From the NCBI RefSeq assembly GCF_900109465.1, contig NZ_FOAZ01000002.1, forward strand, positions 62,001 to 126,000: a stretch of DNA of 64,000 nt, given 5' to 3'. Under the pieces are notes generated by a model, which was given only the letters and a program-made list of their open reading frames with translations, was not told where the DNA came from and ran no database searches. A program made the position numbers and the translations under genes. Origin of the DNA: Streptacidiphilus jiangxiensis (lineage in GTDB: Bacteria; Actinomycetota; Actinomycetes; Streptomycetales; Streptomycetaceae). This document shows, piece by piece, positions 42,408 through 51,305 of this stretch. The first letter of the stretch is position 1. Every line of letters begins with the position of its first letter.

Positions 42408-44180
42408 ATGACGAACCCGCGACCAGCCGCCGGCACGGAGCAGTTCCCTCTCCATGTGCTGCGGGAGTACGCACTGTGCGCGGACGGCGAGCGCGGCATC
42501 CTCGTCGGCCCGCGCGGCGACATCGTCTGGATGTGCGCGCCACGATGGGACTCCCCGGCCGTGTTCTCCGCGCTCATCGGCGGTGGCGGTGTCTTCGCCG
42601 TCACCCCCGCCGACACACCGTTCGTGTGGGGCGGGTTCTACGAGGACGGCACGCTGATCTGGCACAGCCGCTGGGTCACGACCCGCCAGATCATCGAGTG
42701 CCGCGAAGCCCTCGCCCTCCCCGCCGACCCGCACACCGCCCGGATCCTCCGCCGGATCCAGGCCGTCGACGGCGACACCGAGGTGCAGGTGGTCCTCGAC
42801 CCGCAGGCGGACTTCGGACGCCACCCGGTGAGCGACCTGCGGCGCGAGGGCGACGCCTGGACGGCCCGCTGCGGGCACCTCCATCTGCGCTGGACCGGCC
42901 TGCCCGACGCCATCGAACGGCCGGAAGGCGGTGTCCGGGCCCGGGTCGCCGTCTCCGCCGGCCGACACCGCGACCTGGTCCTGGAAATCGGCGACCAGCC
43001 TCTCCGCCGAAAGCCGCTTGACGCCGAATCCCAGTGGCGGGAGACGGCAGACGCCTGGCGGGAGGCGGTACCCGCGATCACCGGAACGGTCGCCGACCGC
43101 GACGCCCGGCACGCCTACACCGTGCTGCAGGGACTCACCAGCCGCAGCGGCGGCATGGTCGCGGGAGCCACCATGAGCCTGCCCGAGCGGGCCGAGGCCG
43201 GACGCAACTACGACTACCGCTACGCCTGGATCCGCGACCAGAGCTACTGCGGCCAGGCCGTGGCAGCCCTCGGACCCCATCCGCTGCTGGACGACGCACT
43301 CCGCTTCGTCACCACACGTGTCCTGGCCGACGGACCGGATCTCAAGCCCGCCTACACCGTTGCGGGCGGGCCGGTCCCCGACGAACAGCCCCTCGATCTG
43401 AAGGGGTACCCCGGCGGCACGGACAAGGTCGGCAACTGGGTAACCCACCAGTTCCAACTCGATGCCCTCGGGGAGACGCTCACGCTCTTCGCCGCCGCCG
43501 CCCGCCACGACCTGCTCAATCGCGACCACTGGCGAGCCGTCGAAACCGCCGTGGCGGCGATCCGCGAACGCGGACACGAACCCGACGCCGGCATCTGGGA
43601 ACTGGACAACCGGCGCTGGGCCCACTCCCGCCTCACCTGCGTCGCAGGGCTCCACGCCATCGCCGCCCACGCCCCGGCCGCACAGCGCACCCAGTGGAGG
43701 CAACTGGCCCAGCACATCCTGGCCGACACCGCGCGCGACTGCCTGCACCCCACCGGCCGATGGCAGCGCGCCCCGGACGACCAACGAGTCGACTCGGCCC
43801 TGTTGATCCCCGCCATCCGCGGCGCCGTCCCCGCTCACGACCCACGCACCCGGGCCACCCTGGTCGCCGTCATGACGGAGCTCAGCGAGGAAGGCTACGT
43901 CTACCGCTTCCGGCAGAACGCGCAGCCCCTGGAGGAGACCGAAGGCGCGTTCCTGCTCTGCGGCTTCGTGGCGGCCCTCGCTCTGCACCAGCAGGGCCGC
44001 ACGCTCGAGGCCAACCGCTGCTTCGAACGCAACCGGGCCGCCTGCGGAACCCCCGGCCTGTTCGCTGAGGAGTACGACGTCACCCAACGCCAGCTGCGCG
44101 GCAACCTGCCCCAGGCCTTCGTCCACGCCCTGCTGCTGGAGTCCGCGCACCGCCTCGCCACACCCTGGCCCGAACCCTGA
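42408..44180 (+). CDS. glycoside hydrolase family 15 protein (glucoamylase/trehalase-like)
   Basis: A 590-aa cytoplasmic enzyme. The N-terminal beta domain starts LREYALCADGERGILVGPRG. The (alpha/alpha)6 barrel has RNYDYRYAWIRDQSYCGQAV near residue 267, QLDALGETLTLFAAAA, WELDNRRWAHSRLTCVAGL and the second acidic site in LEETEGAFLLCGFVAALAL near 508. GH15 enzymes release glucose from alpha-glucans or trehalose. Specificity cannot be told. It lies 47 nt after the GMC gene in the same cluster. Confidence 0.85.
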   Translation: MTNPRPAAGTEQFPLHVLREYALCADGERGILVGPRGDIVWMCAPRWDSPAVFSALIGGGGVFAVTPADTPFVWGGFYEDGTLIWHSRWVTTRQIIECREALALPADPHTARILRRIQAVDGDTEVQVVLDPQADFGRHPVSDLRREGDAWTARCGHLHLRWTGLPDAIERPEGGVRARVAVSAGRHRDLVLEIGDQPLRRKPLDAESQWRETADAWREAVPAITGTVADRDARHAYTVLQGLTSRSGGMVAGATMSLPERAEAGRNYDYRYAWIRDQSYCGQAVAALGPHPLLDDALRFVTTRVLADGPDLKPAYTVAGGPVPDEQPLDLKGYPGGTDKVGNWVTHQFQLDALGETLTLFAAAARHDLLNRDHWRAVETAVAAIRERGHEPDAGIWELDNRRWAHSRLTCVAGLHAIAAHAPAAQRTQWRQLAQHILADTARDCLHPTGRWQRAPDDQRVDSALLIPAIRGAVPAHDPRTRATLVAVMTELSEEGYVYRFRQNAQPLEETEGAFLLCGFVAALALHQQGRTLEANRCFERNRAACGTPGLFAEEYDVTQRQLRGNLPQAFVHALLLESAHRLATPWPEP

Positions 44181-44208
44181 CCACCCGTTCCCAGCCCTGG
44201 AGGCCCTC

Positions 44209-45228
44209 GTGAACACCCCGCCAACCGGACAAGTCGTCGTCATCACCGGCGCCAGCGGCGGCATCGGACGCGCCACCGCCCAGGCTTTCGCCGCCCGCGG
44301 GGCGAAGGTGGCGCTGCTCGCCCGCGGCACGTCTGGGCTGGACGGCGCCGCCGCCGACGTCAAACGGCTCGGCGGCCAGGCCCTGCCCATCCCCACGGAC
44401 GTCGCGGACCCCGACCAGGTCGAGGCCGCCGCCGCGCGGGCGGAGGAGGTACTCGGTCCGATCGAGGTGTGGGTGAACTGCGCCTTCACCTCGGTGTTCG
44501 CCCAGTTCACCGACATCTCACCGGCCGAGTACAGGCGCGTCACCGAGGTCTCCTACCTGGGCTACGTCTACGGCACCATGGCCGCCCTGAAGCGCATGAA
44601 GCCCCGCGACTACGGCACGATCGTGCACGTCGGCTCCGCCCTGGCCTACCGCGGCATCCCCCTGCAGACCGCGTACTGCGGCTCCAAACACGCCATCCAG
44701 GGCTTCCATGAAGCGCTGCGCTGCGAACTCCTGCACGACGGAAGCCGTGTGCGCACCACGATGGTGCAGATGCCGGCGGTGAACACGCCCCAGTTCGACT
44801 GGGTCCTGTCCCGACTGCCGAAACCTGCCCAGCCGGTCCCGCCGATCTACCAGCCCGAGGTCGCCGCCCGCGCGGTGGTCCACGCGGCCGACCACCCCCA
44901 CCGCCGCGAGTACTGGGTCGGCGGCAGCACGACAGCCACGCTCATCGCCAACGCCGTCGTTCCGGCGCTGCTCGACCGCTACCTGGCCAGAACCGGCTTC
45001 TCCTCGCAACAGGACAACCGCCCCCAGGACAAGCACCACGCCACCAACCTGTGGGAGCCGGCCGACGGAGCCAACGGCCACGACTACACCGCCCACGGCA
45101 GCTTCGACGCCCGCGCCACGCACCGCAGCCCCCAGCTGTGGGCTTCCCAGCACCACGCCGCGATCGCCCTCGCTGTCACATCCGGTCTCTTCGCCGCTGC
45201 GATCACGCGGCGGCGCAACCGCCCATAG
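44209..45228 (+). CDS. short-chain dehydrogenase/reductase with C-terminal membrane tail
   Basis: A 339-aa SDR. Cofactor motif TGASGGIG near residue 13, then VNCAFTSVF in place of the usual NNAG, catalytic Y156-x3-K160 (TAYCGSKHAIQGFHEAL) and a preceding Ser region (HVGSALAYRG). An extension of about 70 residues ends in a hydrophobic segment (AAIALAVTSGLFAAAI) plus RRRNRP, a probable tail anchor. GTG start with GGAGG upstream. The substrate is unknown; membrane attachment would place it near the redox proteins of the cluster. Confidence 0.86.
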   Translation: MNTPPTGQVVVITGASGGIGRATAQAFAARGAKVALLARGTSGLDGAAADVKRLGGQALPIPTDVADPDQVEAAAARAEEVLGPIEVWVNCAFTSVFAQFTDISPAEYRRVTEVSYLGYVYGTMAALKRMKPRDYGTIVHVGSALAYRGIPLQTAYCGSKHAIQGFHEALRCELLHDGSRVRTTMVQMPAVNTPQFDWVLSRLPKPAQPVPPIYQPEVAARAVVHAADHPHRREYWVGGSTTATLIANAVVPALLDRYLARTGFSSQQDNRPQDKHHATNLWEPADGANGHDYTAHGSFDARATHRSPQLWASQHHAAIALAVTSGLFAAAITRRRNRP

Positions 45229-45296
45229 CCAGCCGCCGAGTGCCTCCCGAAGCGCCGGACGGCGTGCTTCGCGGGGTTGAGGTGCAAGGGAGCGAC

Positions 45297-46931
45297 ATGC
45301 CCGACGCGATCGTCATCGGTGCAGGACCCAACGGGCTGGTGGCAGCGAACCTACTCGCCGACGCGGGCTGGGAGGTCGAGGTCCTGGAGGCCCAGCCACT
45401 GCCCGGCGGAGCGGTCCGCAGCGACAACGGTCTGGACCCCGCCTTCGTCCACGACCTGTTCAGCTCCTTCTACCCCCTGGCCAAGGCCTCGCCCGCCATC
45501 GCTACCCTCGACCTGGAGCGGCACGGACTGGCCTGGAGCCATGCCCCGACCGTCCTCGCCCATCCGCTCCCCGACGGCCGCTGCGCCACCCTCCATCGGG
45601 GTCCCACCGCGACCCGCGACCAGCTCGAGGACAGCTTCGGCGCCGCCGACGCGGCCGCATGGGAGCGACTCACCGCCTTGTGGAGTGACCTGGATCCCCA
45701 CCTGCTGCGTAGCCTGTTCACACCCTTCCCGCCGCTCAAACCGGCTGCGGCGATGGCGGCCAGGCTCCGGACCACCGAGCTCCTCCCGACAGCACGCTTC
45801 ATGACGCTCCCCGTCCGCCGCCTGGCTCAGGAGGAGTTCACCGAGCCCGGTGCCGGTCTGCTGCTGGCCGGCTGCGCCCTGCACACCGACCTCGCGCCCG
45901 AGGCCGCAGGCAGCGGCGCCTTCGGCTGGCTGATGGCCATGCTCGGCCAGCACGTTGGCTGGCCGGTCCCCGTCGGCGGCTCCTCCAACCTCACCCACGC
46001 CCTGGTACGAAGGCTGGAATCGATCGGCGGCCGAGTGCACTGCAACCAGCGCGTCGAGGAGGTGATCGTGCGGGGCGGTAGAGCCCTGGGAGTGCGCACC
46101 GCCGACGGCCAGTGCTACCGCGCCGTCAGGGCCGTGCTGGCCGACGTGGCGGCCACCACGTTGTACGGGCAGCTCGTGGACTGGGAGCACCTCCCGCCAG
46201 AACTGCGCCGGGATCTGCGACGGTTCCAGTGGGACTTCTCCACCTTCAAGGTCGACTGGGCGTTGTCCGGCCCGATCCCCTGGACTGCGCCATCGGCCGC
46301 GCGAGCCGGTACCGTCCACCTCGGTGCCGACATGGACGAGCTCAGCGACTACGCCCACCAGGTGGCCACCGGCCGCCTCCCCCGTCACCCGTTCGCGCTG
46401 CTGGGGCAGATGACGACAGCGGACAGCAGCCGGTCCCCCGACGGCACCGAGTCAGCCTGGGTCTACACCCACGTCCCGCAGCGGATCGCAGGCGATCTGG
46501 GCGACGACGCCATCACCGGGCGGTGGAACTCGCGCGAAAGCGAGGCGATGGCCGACCGCCTGGAGCAGCAGGTCGAGCGGTTCGCCCCCGGCTTCCGGCA
46601 ACTGATCACCACCAGGCGGATCCTGGCCCCGCCCACGCTGCAGGACTTGGACGAGAACCTGGTCGGCGGCGCCCTGAACGGCGGCACCAGCGCCATCCAC
46701 CAGCAACTCGTCTTCCGGCCTTCCCCAGGCACGGGCAGACCCGAGACACCCATCGAGCGGCTTTACCTTGCCTCCGCCTCGGCCCACCCCGGCGGCGGCG
46801 TGCACGGCGCCTGCGGAGCCAACGCGGCGCGCGCCGCGCTGCGCTCGCATCGCGTCATGGCGGGACGGATCCTCTCACCCGGACTGAGCGCGGCCCAGCG
46901 GCTGCTGAGCGGCCATCCACCACGCACGTGA
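45297..46931 (+). CDS. phytoene-desaturase-like FAD-dependent oxidoreductase
   Basis: A 544-aa flavoprotein. The N-terminal FAD motif is DAIVIGAGPNGLVAANLLAD followed by LPGGAVRSD; the middle contains GWPVPVGGSSNLTHALVRRL; the C-terminal FAD-contact region is YLASASAHPGGGVHGACGAN. This is the NAD(P)/FAD-dependent oxidoreductase family related to CrtI, but no phytoene synthase is nearby, so carotenoid synthesis is not implied. GGGAG precedes the ATG at 45297. Confidence 0.85.
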   Translation: MPDAIVIGAGPNGLVAANLLADAGWEVEVLEAQPLPGGAVRSDNGLDPAFVHDLFSSFYPLAKASPAIATLDLERHGLAWSHAPTVLAHPLPDGRCATLHRGPTATRDQLEDSFGAADAAAWERLTALWSDLDPHLLRSLFTPFPPLKPAAAMAARLRTTELLPTARFMTLPVRRLAQEEFTEPGAGLLLAGCALHTDLAPEAAGSGAFGWLMAMLGQHVGWPVPVGGSSNLTHALVRRLESIGGRVHCNQRVEEVIVRGGRALGVRTADGQCYRAVRAVLADVAATTLYGQLVDWEHLPPELRRDLRRFQWDFSTFKVDWALSGPIPWTAPSAARAGTVHLGADMDELSDYAHQVATGRLPRHPFALLGQMTTADSSRSPDGTESAWVYTHVPQRIAGDLGDDAITGRWNSRESEAMADRLEQQVERFAPGFRQLITTRRILAPPTLQDLDENLVGGALNGGTSAIHQQLVFRPSPGTGRPETPIERLYLASASAHPGGGVHGACGANAARAALRSHRVMAGRILSPGLSAAQRLLSGHPPRT

Positions 46932-46974
46932 CAGGAGCGACCAAGCAGGGCACCCCCGGAAAGGACGAGCGAAC

Positions 46975-47409
46975 ATGGCGCAGCGCCAGCGACTGATCGA
47001 ATACCCACCCAGCCAGGTCTGGGACACCCTGGCGGACGGCGAGAGCTACGCCCAGTGGGTCGTGGGCACCAAGGAGATCCTTCACGCCGACAGCCGCTGG
47101 CCGGCGGTCGGCGCACAACTGCGGTTCCGTGCGGGACTGGGACCGTGGACCTTCGAGGACACCTGCGAGGTGAGAATCTGCGAAAGCGCTCGGCGGCTGG
47201 AACTCGAAGCCAGTGCCAAGCCCTTCGGCACCGTCCGGATCGCCTTCACACTCATCCCTTGGGCCAGGAACACGCTGGTCATCCTCGACGAACACCCGCT
47301 GCGCGGCCTCGGGGCTCGCCTGCAAGGGCCACCCACCGAGTTCGCCCTCCATCTGCGCAACCGGCAGCTCCTCGACAACCTGGCCCGCACCGCCGCACGG
47401 GCACGCTAG
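46975..47409 (+). CDS. SRPBCC family protein
   Basis: A 144-aa START-fold protein. IEYPPSQVWDTLADGESYAQ then WVVGTKEILHADSRWPAVG is the usual SRPBCC opening; the long C-terminal helix ends LLDNLARTAARAR. GGAAAGG precedes the ATG. It is the last intact gene of the cluster and may bind a hydrophobic substrate of the oxidoreductases; this is inference. Confidence 0.8.
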   Translation: MAQRQRLIEYPPSQVWDTLADGESYAQWVVGTKEILHADSRWPAVGAQLRFRAGLGPWTFEDTCEVRICESARRLELEASAKPFGTVRIAFTLIPWARNTLVILDEHPLRGLGARLQGPPTEFALHLRNRQLLDNLARTAARAR

Positions 47410-47467
47410 AACACCTCACCCGCCCGGCGTAGTACATCAGCTGGGCACTTTTGGGCACCCGCGTACC

Positions 47468-47904
47468 ATGCTCCTCATCACACCGCCCGGTGTGTACCGG
47501 GCCCAAGGTGAGACCGAGCTCCTGATCAAGGCCTTCGACGTCGACGGGCTCAGCCGGAACGCTCGCGTACTGGACGTGAGCACCGGCAGCGGCGCGGGAG
47601 CTGCGAGCGCCGCCCAGCACGGCGCAAGCGTGACAGCGGTCGACGTGTCTTGGACCGCACTCGCCACGGCTCGGGTCAACGCCGCCCTGCACGGCCCGGG
47701 ATCCAGGTCCGCCGCCACGGCGACCTCTTCCAGCCTGTGCACGGCCATGCTTGGGACGCCGGGCCGGACGGCCGGATCCTCGTGGACCGCATCTGTGCCA
47801 GCGCGTCGCGGATACTGAGTCCCAATGGGGTCCTGCTGCTCCTTGCAACCGCGCGGATACCCCCGTTCCACACGCCACACCCGTCAGTTGTGCCGCTCCT
47901 GTGA
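47468..47904 (+). pseudogene. decayed class I methyltransferase (PrmC/HemK-like)
   Basis: The start MLLITPPGVYRAQGETELLI and the SAM-binding motif ARVLDVSTGSGAGAASAAQ are intact. Near 47698 the frame shifts; the continuation GDLFQPVHG is in another frame. The NPPY catalytic segment is missing, for the sequence jumps straight to HAWDAGPDGRILVDRICASA, and the C-terminal third is absent. A frameshift and an internal deletion therefore inactivate it. Confidence 0.75.
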
Positions 47905-48079
47905 CCGCTGTCAGCCCGATGTCCTTGGCGACTCGCGTGCCTGAATCAGATCCCGAGTCGCTGCTTGGTCTGGCGCGACCCGGGCATGAGCCAAGGGGGG
48001 CAGGTGACCTGCGGCCTCAAGCCAAGGCGGTCTATGCCCAAGGTCGCAGGATCGTCGGATCACAGTGAGGAGCAGAGCC

Positions 48080-48559
48080 ATGCACTTCGGCCGTCACAGC
48101 TCCGCGGGCGACCGGGGAGTCCCGACGTACGGGCGAGCGCGACGGCTGGAACTGAGCGGACTCGACGCTGCTGCGGCCGCCAGCCGGGCGTTCACGCGCG
48201 GAACGATCACTGCGTGGGGGCTGGACCACCCTCGGGACGGGTCGGACGACGTCGACCTGATGGCGGACGCCTTGGTGTCGGTGTCCGAGCTGGTGACCAA
48301 TGCCGGCCGACACGGAGGTGGGGCCCGGCTGCTCGAGCTCGTGTGGACCCCGCCCGACCTGCTGCGTATCGAAGTCTTCGACACCGCCCCACAGTTCCCC
48401 GCACTCCGCCGCACCCAACCTCTGGAGAGCGTGGGCGGGTACGGACTGCAGGTAGTCGGGCTGCTCTGTGACCGTTGGGGAGTCACCTCCCGCCGTGATG
48501 TGGTCGGCAAGTCGGTCTGGGCCGAACTGGAGCACGCAGGACCTCGTCGCCTCCCGTGA
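48080..48559 (+). CDS. RsbW-like ATP-binding anti-sigma factor
   Basis: A 159-aa GHKL protein. N box VSVSELVTNAGRHGGGARLL, glycine motif SVGGYGLQVVGLLCDRWG and C-terminal GKSVWAELEHA. GAGGAG precedes the ATG at 48080. It is convergent with the SigB-like gene 83 bp away, the same arrangement as at 14046-15398, so the two are probable partners. Confidence 0.83.
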   Translation: MHFGRHSSAGDRGVPTYGRARRLELSGLDAAAAASRAFTRGTITAWGLDHPRDGSDDVDLMADALVSVSELVTNAGRHGGGARLLELVWTPPDLLRIEVFDTAPQFPALRRTQPLESVGGYGLQVVGLLCDRWGVTSRRDVVGKSVWAELEHAGPRRLP

Positions 48560-48642
48560 GTCGGAGACGCGGTTCGGCCCGGGCATCATGTGGCGCAAGG
48601 GGGGCCACTGGACTCAGCGTGCCAGCCGGGCGTTCGGCCGCG

Positions 48643-49539
48643 TCACCGTTCGACGAGGAGGGCGGCACGGAGCCGGCTGAGGACCCGGGCCAGGATGCGC
48701 GAGACCTGCATCTGGGAGATGCCCAGTTGGGCGCCTATCTGAGCCTGTGTGAGCTCCCCGGTGAATCGCAACGCGAGAATGGCGCGCTCCCGGTCGGAAA
48801 GTGCGGCGATGGCGGGCCTGAGGGACTCCCGGATCTCGACGCCCTCCAGCCCGCGGTCGGTGTAGCCGAGGCGGCGGCTGAGAGGTCCGTCGTATTCCCC
48901 GGAGTCGGCGGCAGGCTCCAGTGTTCCGGCCGTATAGGCGTTCGTTGCGATCCGCCCGGCGGCGATCTCGGCTTCGGTGGCGTCGAGTCGGTCGGTCAGT
49001 TCGGCGTCGCTGGGTTCGTGTCCGAGTTGCTGCTGGAGATCGTCCTGGGCGCGGGCCATTCGAAGTCGCATCTCCTGCAGGCGCCGCGGCACGCGCACGG
49101 CCCAACTGGAGTCGCGGAAGAAGCGTTTGAGTTCTCCGTCGATGGTCGGCAACGCGAAAGTCGCGAACTCCGCACCCCGGTCGGGGTCGAAGCGGTTGAC
49201 GGCCTTGATCAGACCGACGATGCCGACCTGGATGAGATCATCGGTGGGTTCGGTGCGGTGCCGATAATGGGACACGCAGGCCCGCACGAGGGCCACGTTG
49301 AGCTCGATCAAGGTGTTGCGAACGTACGAGTAGTCGTCCCCGCCCTCGTCCAGGGACCGCAGCCGCTGGAACAGCACCCGGGAGAGCTCACGCGACTCGT
49401 CGACGGTCAGGCAGTTCGGTGCCGGCAGACGGGGAATTTGCGCCGGTTCCGGGAGCCCAAGGGGCGGGGCGGGGGACGTTTCGGGGGGCCTTGCGGAAGT
49501 GGTTCGCGGGGTCCCCGCAGTCAGACGTGTGGGGGGCAT
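48643..49539 (-). CDS. RNA polymerase sigma factor, SigB/SigF/SigG family
   Basis: A 298-aa sigma factor. Region 2: ALVRACVSHYRHRTEPTDDL and FATFALPTIDGELKRFFRDS; region 3: VPRRLQEMRLRMARAQDDL with LGHEPSDAELTDRL; region 4: RERAILALRFTGELTQAQIG with the helix-turn-helix AQLGISQMQVSRIL. The ATG at 49539 is preferred because GGAGG lies 5 nt before it. It is a paralogue of the factor at 14046. It probably controls the neighbouring CsbD, PRC-barrel and small membrane protein genes. Confidence 0.92.
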   Translation of the reverse strand: MPPTRLTAGTPRTTSARPPETSPAPPLGLPEPAQIPRLPAPNCLTVDESRELSRVLFQRLRSLDEGGDDYSYVRNTLIELNVALVRACVSHYRHRTEPTDDLIQVGIVGLIKAVNRFDPDRGAEFATFALPTIDGELKRFFRDSSWAVRVPRRLQEMRLRMARAQDDLQQQLGHEPSDAELTDRLDATEAEIAAGRIATNAYTAGTLEPAADSGEYDGPLSRRLGYTDRGLEGVEIRESLRPAIAALSDRERAILALRFTGELTQAQIGAQLGISQMQVSRILARVLSRLRAALLVER

Positions 49540-49680
49540 CAGGTCCTCCGGGATTTGGCGCACCACCAGTTGGTGAGCCGCCCCCCTTCCGAGCGCGTGC
49601 GCAGCGGCGCAAGGACTGTCGGCTTGCGAGTCCGCCTCGAGGTCGCCGCTGGGGCGGCCTCAGGGACGGGCTCGTATGTG

Positions 49681-49854
49681 TTACCAGCGGTACCAGCGAC
49701 CACGGCCGCCCGCGCCGGCGCGGTCGCCGCGGAAGACGAATCCGAGCAGCCACACGGCCAGAACGACCAGCGCGATCCACCACAGCGCGTGCAGGGCGAA
49801 CCCTGCTCCGCCCAGGACCAGCGCCAGGAGCAGGACAACGATCAAGAGAACCAT
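49681..49854 (-). CDS. small hydrophobic membrane protein (57 aa)
   Basis: Two hydrophobic stretches (VLLIVVLLLALVLGGAGFAL, LWWIALVVLAVWLLGFVF) and a Gly/Arg-rich tail ending RWYRW. AAGGAAG precedes the ATG at 49854. It resembles the protein at 24411 in layout. Lies upstream of the SigB-like gene on the same strand; function unknown. Confidence 0.68.
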   Translation of the reverse strand: MVLLIVVLLLALVLGGAGFALHALWWIALVVLAVWLLGFVFRGDRAGAGGRGRWYRW

Positions 49855-50045
49855 GAGGGACACTTCCTTACTTCGTTCGGCACGTGATCTCACGCGCCCC
49901 TTCCGCCAACCGCGGGACTGGGCACGGGTCCCGCTGGGCCGCTGCGACCGGCCCCGGGGGTGTCGTGTTGGCCCTTCTGGGCCTTCTTGGCGGTTTCCTC
50001 ACCCCGGCCTCCGTGGCTGGGCGCGGGGCTTCAGCGGGCCTCGGG

Positions 50046-50075
50046 CGCCCTACGGAACCTGAGTCCCGTAGGGCG
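50046..50075 (-). terminator. stem-loop after the CsbD/PRC-barrel unit
   Basis: CGCCCTACGG, 10-nt loop, CCGTAGGGCG: perfect 10-bp arms, 50 nt past the PRC-barrel stop. A likely transcription terminator. Confidence 0.5.
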
Positions 50076-50124
50076 GGCAGCCCCCTCTCCGTCAGCGGCG
50101 GAGGTCGGGCTGCGCCGTGGTGGT

Positions 50125-50472
50125 TCAGCGGGCGTGGGACCCGTAGTAGCCGCCCAGCGTGCTGCGGTACGTGGGGTCGTCCCGGTGGAGCTCGGGGTTG
50201 TACTCAGGCGCGTTCTTGATCTCGTCCTTGGTCCGGTTGACGTGGATGGTCTCCTCGCCCGCGTCGACGACGGTGATGGTGCCTGCGGGCAGCATCACGT
50301 GCTTGCCGATCAGCCACGGCTTGCAGTTGACGACGACGAACGCGGAGCCGACCTCGTCGGTGGCGTCGTCGACCTTGCCCACATGACCGTCTCTGGCCTC
50401 GACCTTGTAGCCGGTCAGGTCCATGCCGGAGGAGTACCGCGAGGCGGGGCCGTAACCCCAGATGTCGTTCAT
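50125..50472 (-). CDS. PRC-barrel domain protein
   Basis: A 115-aa protein closely related to the one at 23627: GMDLTGYKVEARDGHVGKVD, WLIGKHVMLPAGTITVVD, then DEIKNAPEYNPELHRDD and GGYYGSHAR. AAGGA precedes the ATG. It lies 42 nt downstream of the csbD-like gene and is probably cotranscribed with it, which fits a general stress role. Confidence 0.85.
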   Translation of the reverse strand: MNDIWGYGPASRYSSGMDLTGYKVEARDGHVGKVDDATDEVGSAFVVVNCKPWLIGKHVMLPAGTITVVDAGEETIHVNRTKDEIKNAPEYNPELHRDDPTYRSTLGGYYGSHAR

Positions 50473-50514
50473 GCGCTGTCCTTGCTTCGAGGGTCCGAGT
50501 CCGGGCCCCGGTGG

Positions 50515-50688
50515 TCAGTGTTTGAAGGCGTCCTTGATCTTGGCGCCAGCCTGCTTGGTGTCGCCCTTGACCTGGTCGGTGCGGCCTTCTGCCTCCAGAG
50601 CGCGGTCGCCCGTGGCGCGGCCGACGGCCTTCTTGGCGCCCCCCTTGACCGTTTCGGCCTTGTGGGCGACCTTCTTGGCGATGCTCAT
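50515..50688 (-). CDS. CsbD family stress protein
   Basis: A 57-aa hydrophilic protein, MSIAKKVAHKAETVKGGAKK, then GRATGDRALEAEGRTDQVKG and a tail KQAGAKIKDAFKH. This is the CsbD pattern (K.G...G..TGD..L..EG...Q..G). In Bacillus csbD is a SigB-dependent general stress gene, in keeping with the SigB-like gene 1 kb away. The molecular role is unknown. Confidence 0.85.
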   Translation of the reverse strand: MSIAKKVAHKAETVKGGAKKAVGRATGDRALEAEGRTDQVKGDTKQAGAKIKDAFKH

Positions 50689-50724
50689 GGCGTTGCCCTT
50701 CGTTTCTCGGTGGTTGCGTTCGGT

Positions 50725-50743
50725 ACGTCCGGCAACCGGACGT
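50725..50743. terminator. stem-loop between minus-strand genes
   Basis: ACGTCCGG, CAA, CCGGACGT: 8-bp perfect arms and a 3-nt loop, between the stop at 50767 and the csbD-like start. It probably ends transcription of the upstream gene. Confidence 0.45.
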
Positions 50744-50766
50744 GGGAGCCTGGCGAGTCGCGGCCG

Positions 50767-51276
50767 CTAGCTGCGGCTGGGACGGTGTCCCATCAGGTGC
50801 CGGCGAGAGTCGTGTTCGCCATCCCCCTCGGCTTCGCCGGTGCGTGTACCCGGAGATTCGGCGCGGACACGTCGAATCGTGCGAAGGAGTCCGTCCCGCT
50901 GCTCCGCGGCCGCATCGCGCTCTTGCCCAGCGGTCTCGGCCTGGGACTGGGCGACGTCGCGCTGGTCGATCAGGGCGTCGCGGTCCTTGTCTGCGGCGGC
51001 CACCTCACGACGTGAGTGACGCAGTTCGCGACGGGCCGCGAGGCCACGCCTGGAGGTACGGCGGGCACCGGCCAGGAGCAGGCCCAGGCCCAGCATGCCG
51101 GCGGCGCCGACGATGATTCCGAACAGGAAGAGCGTTCCGGTAGAACCGGTCATGTGGTGGCCGAACACGGAGAACGCGCCGTTGACGGCGTGCGCGCTGC
51201 CGGTGTTGCTGAAGAATCCCGCCACAGCCAGGACGGCTGCGGCGGCGAGGATGACGAGTCCGAGGATAATGATCAT
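50767..51276 (-). CDS. membrane protein with coiled-coil tail
   Basis: A 169-aa protein. Two membrane spans (IIILGLVILAAAAVLAVAGF, TLFLFGIIVGAAGMLGLGLL) are followed by a basic linker and a charged coiled coil (REVAAADKDRDALIDQRDVA, AGQERDAAAEQRDGLLRTI). GGGAGG precedes the ATG. This arrangement is common in streptomycetes without known function. It is divergent from the TetR gene and shares its operator region. Confidence 0.75.
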   Translation of the reverse strand: MIIILGLVILAAAAVLAVAGFFSNTGSAHAVNGAFSVFGHHMTGSTGTLFLFGIIVGAAGMLGLGLLLAGARRTSRRGLAARRELRHSRREVAAADKDRDALIDQRDVAQSQAETAGQERDAAAEQRDGLLRTIRRVRAESPGTRTGEAEGDGEHDSRRHLMGHRPSRS

Positions 51277-51305
51277 GACGCGTTCCTCCCAAAAGGGATA
51301 TACGC

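Noticed and set aside
42117..44543. Long minus-strand open frame opposite the GH15 gene
   Set aside because: Gly/Ala/Val-rich shadow of the high-GC3 plus-strand gene with no recognisable domain.
45297..46931. Carotenoid biosynthesis cluster suggested by the CrtI-like protein
   Set aside because: No phytoene synthase, cyclase or GGPP synthase nearby; the family is broad.
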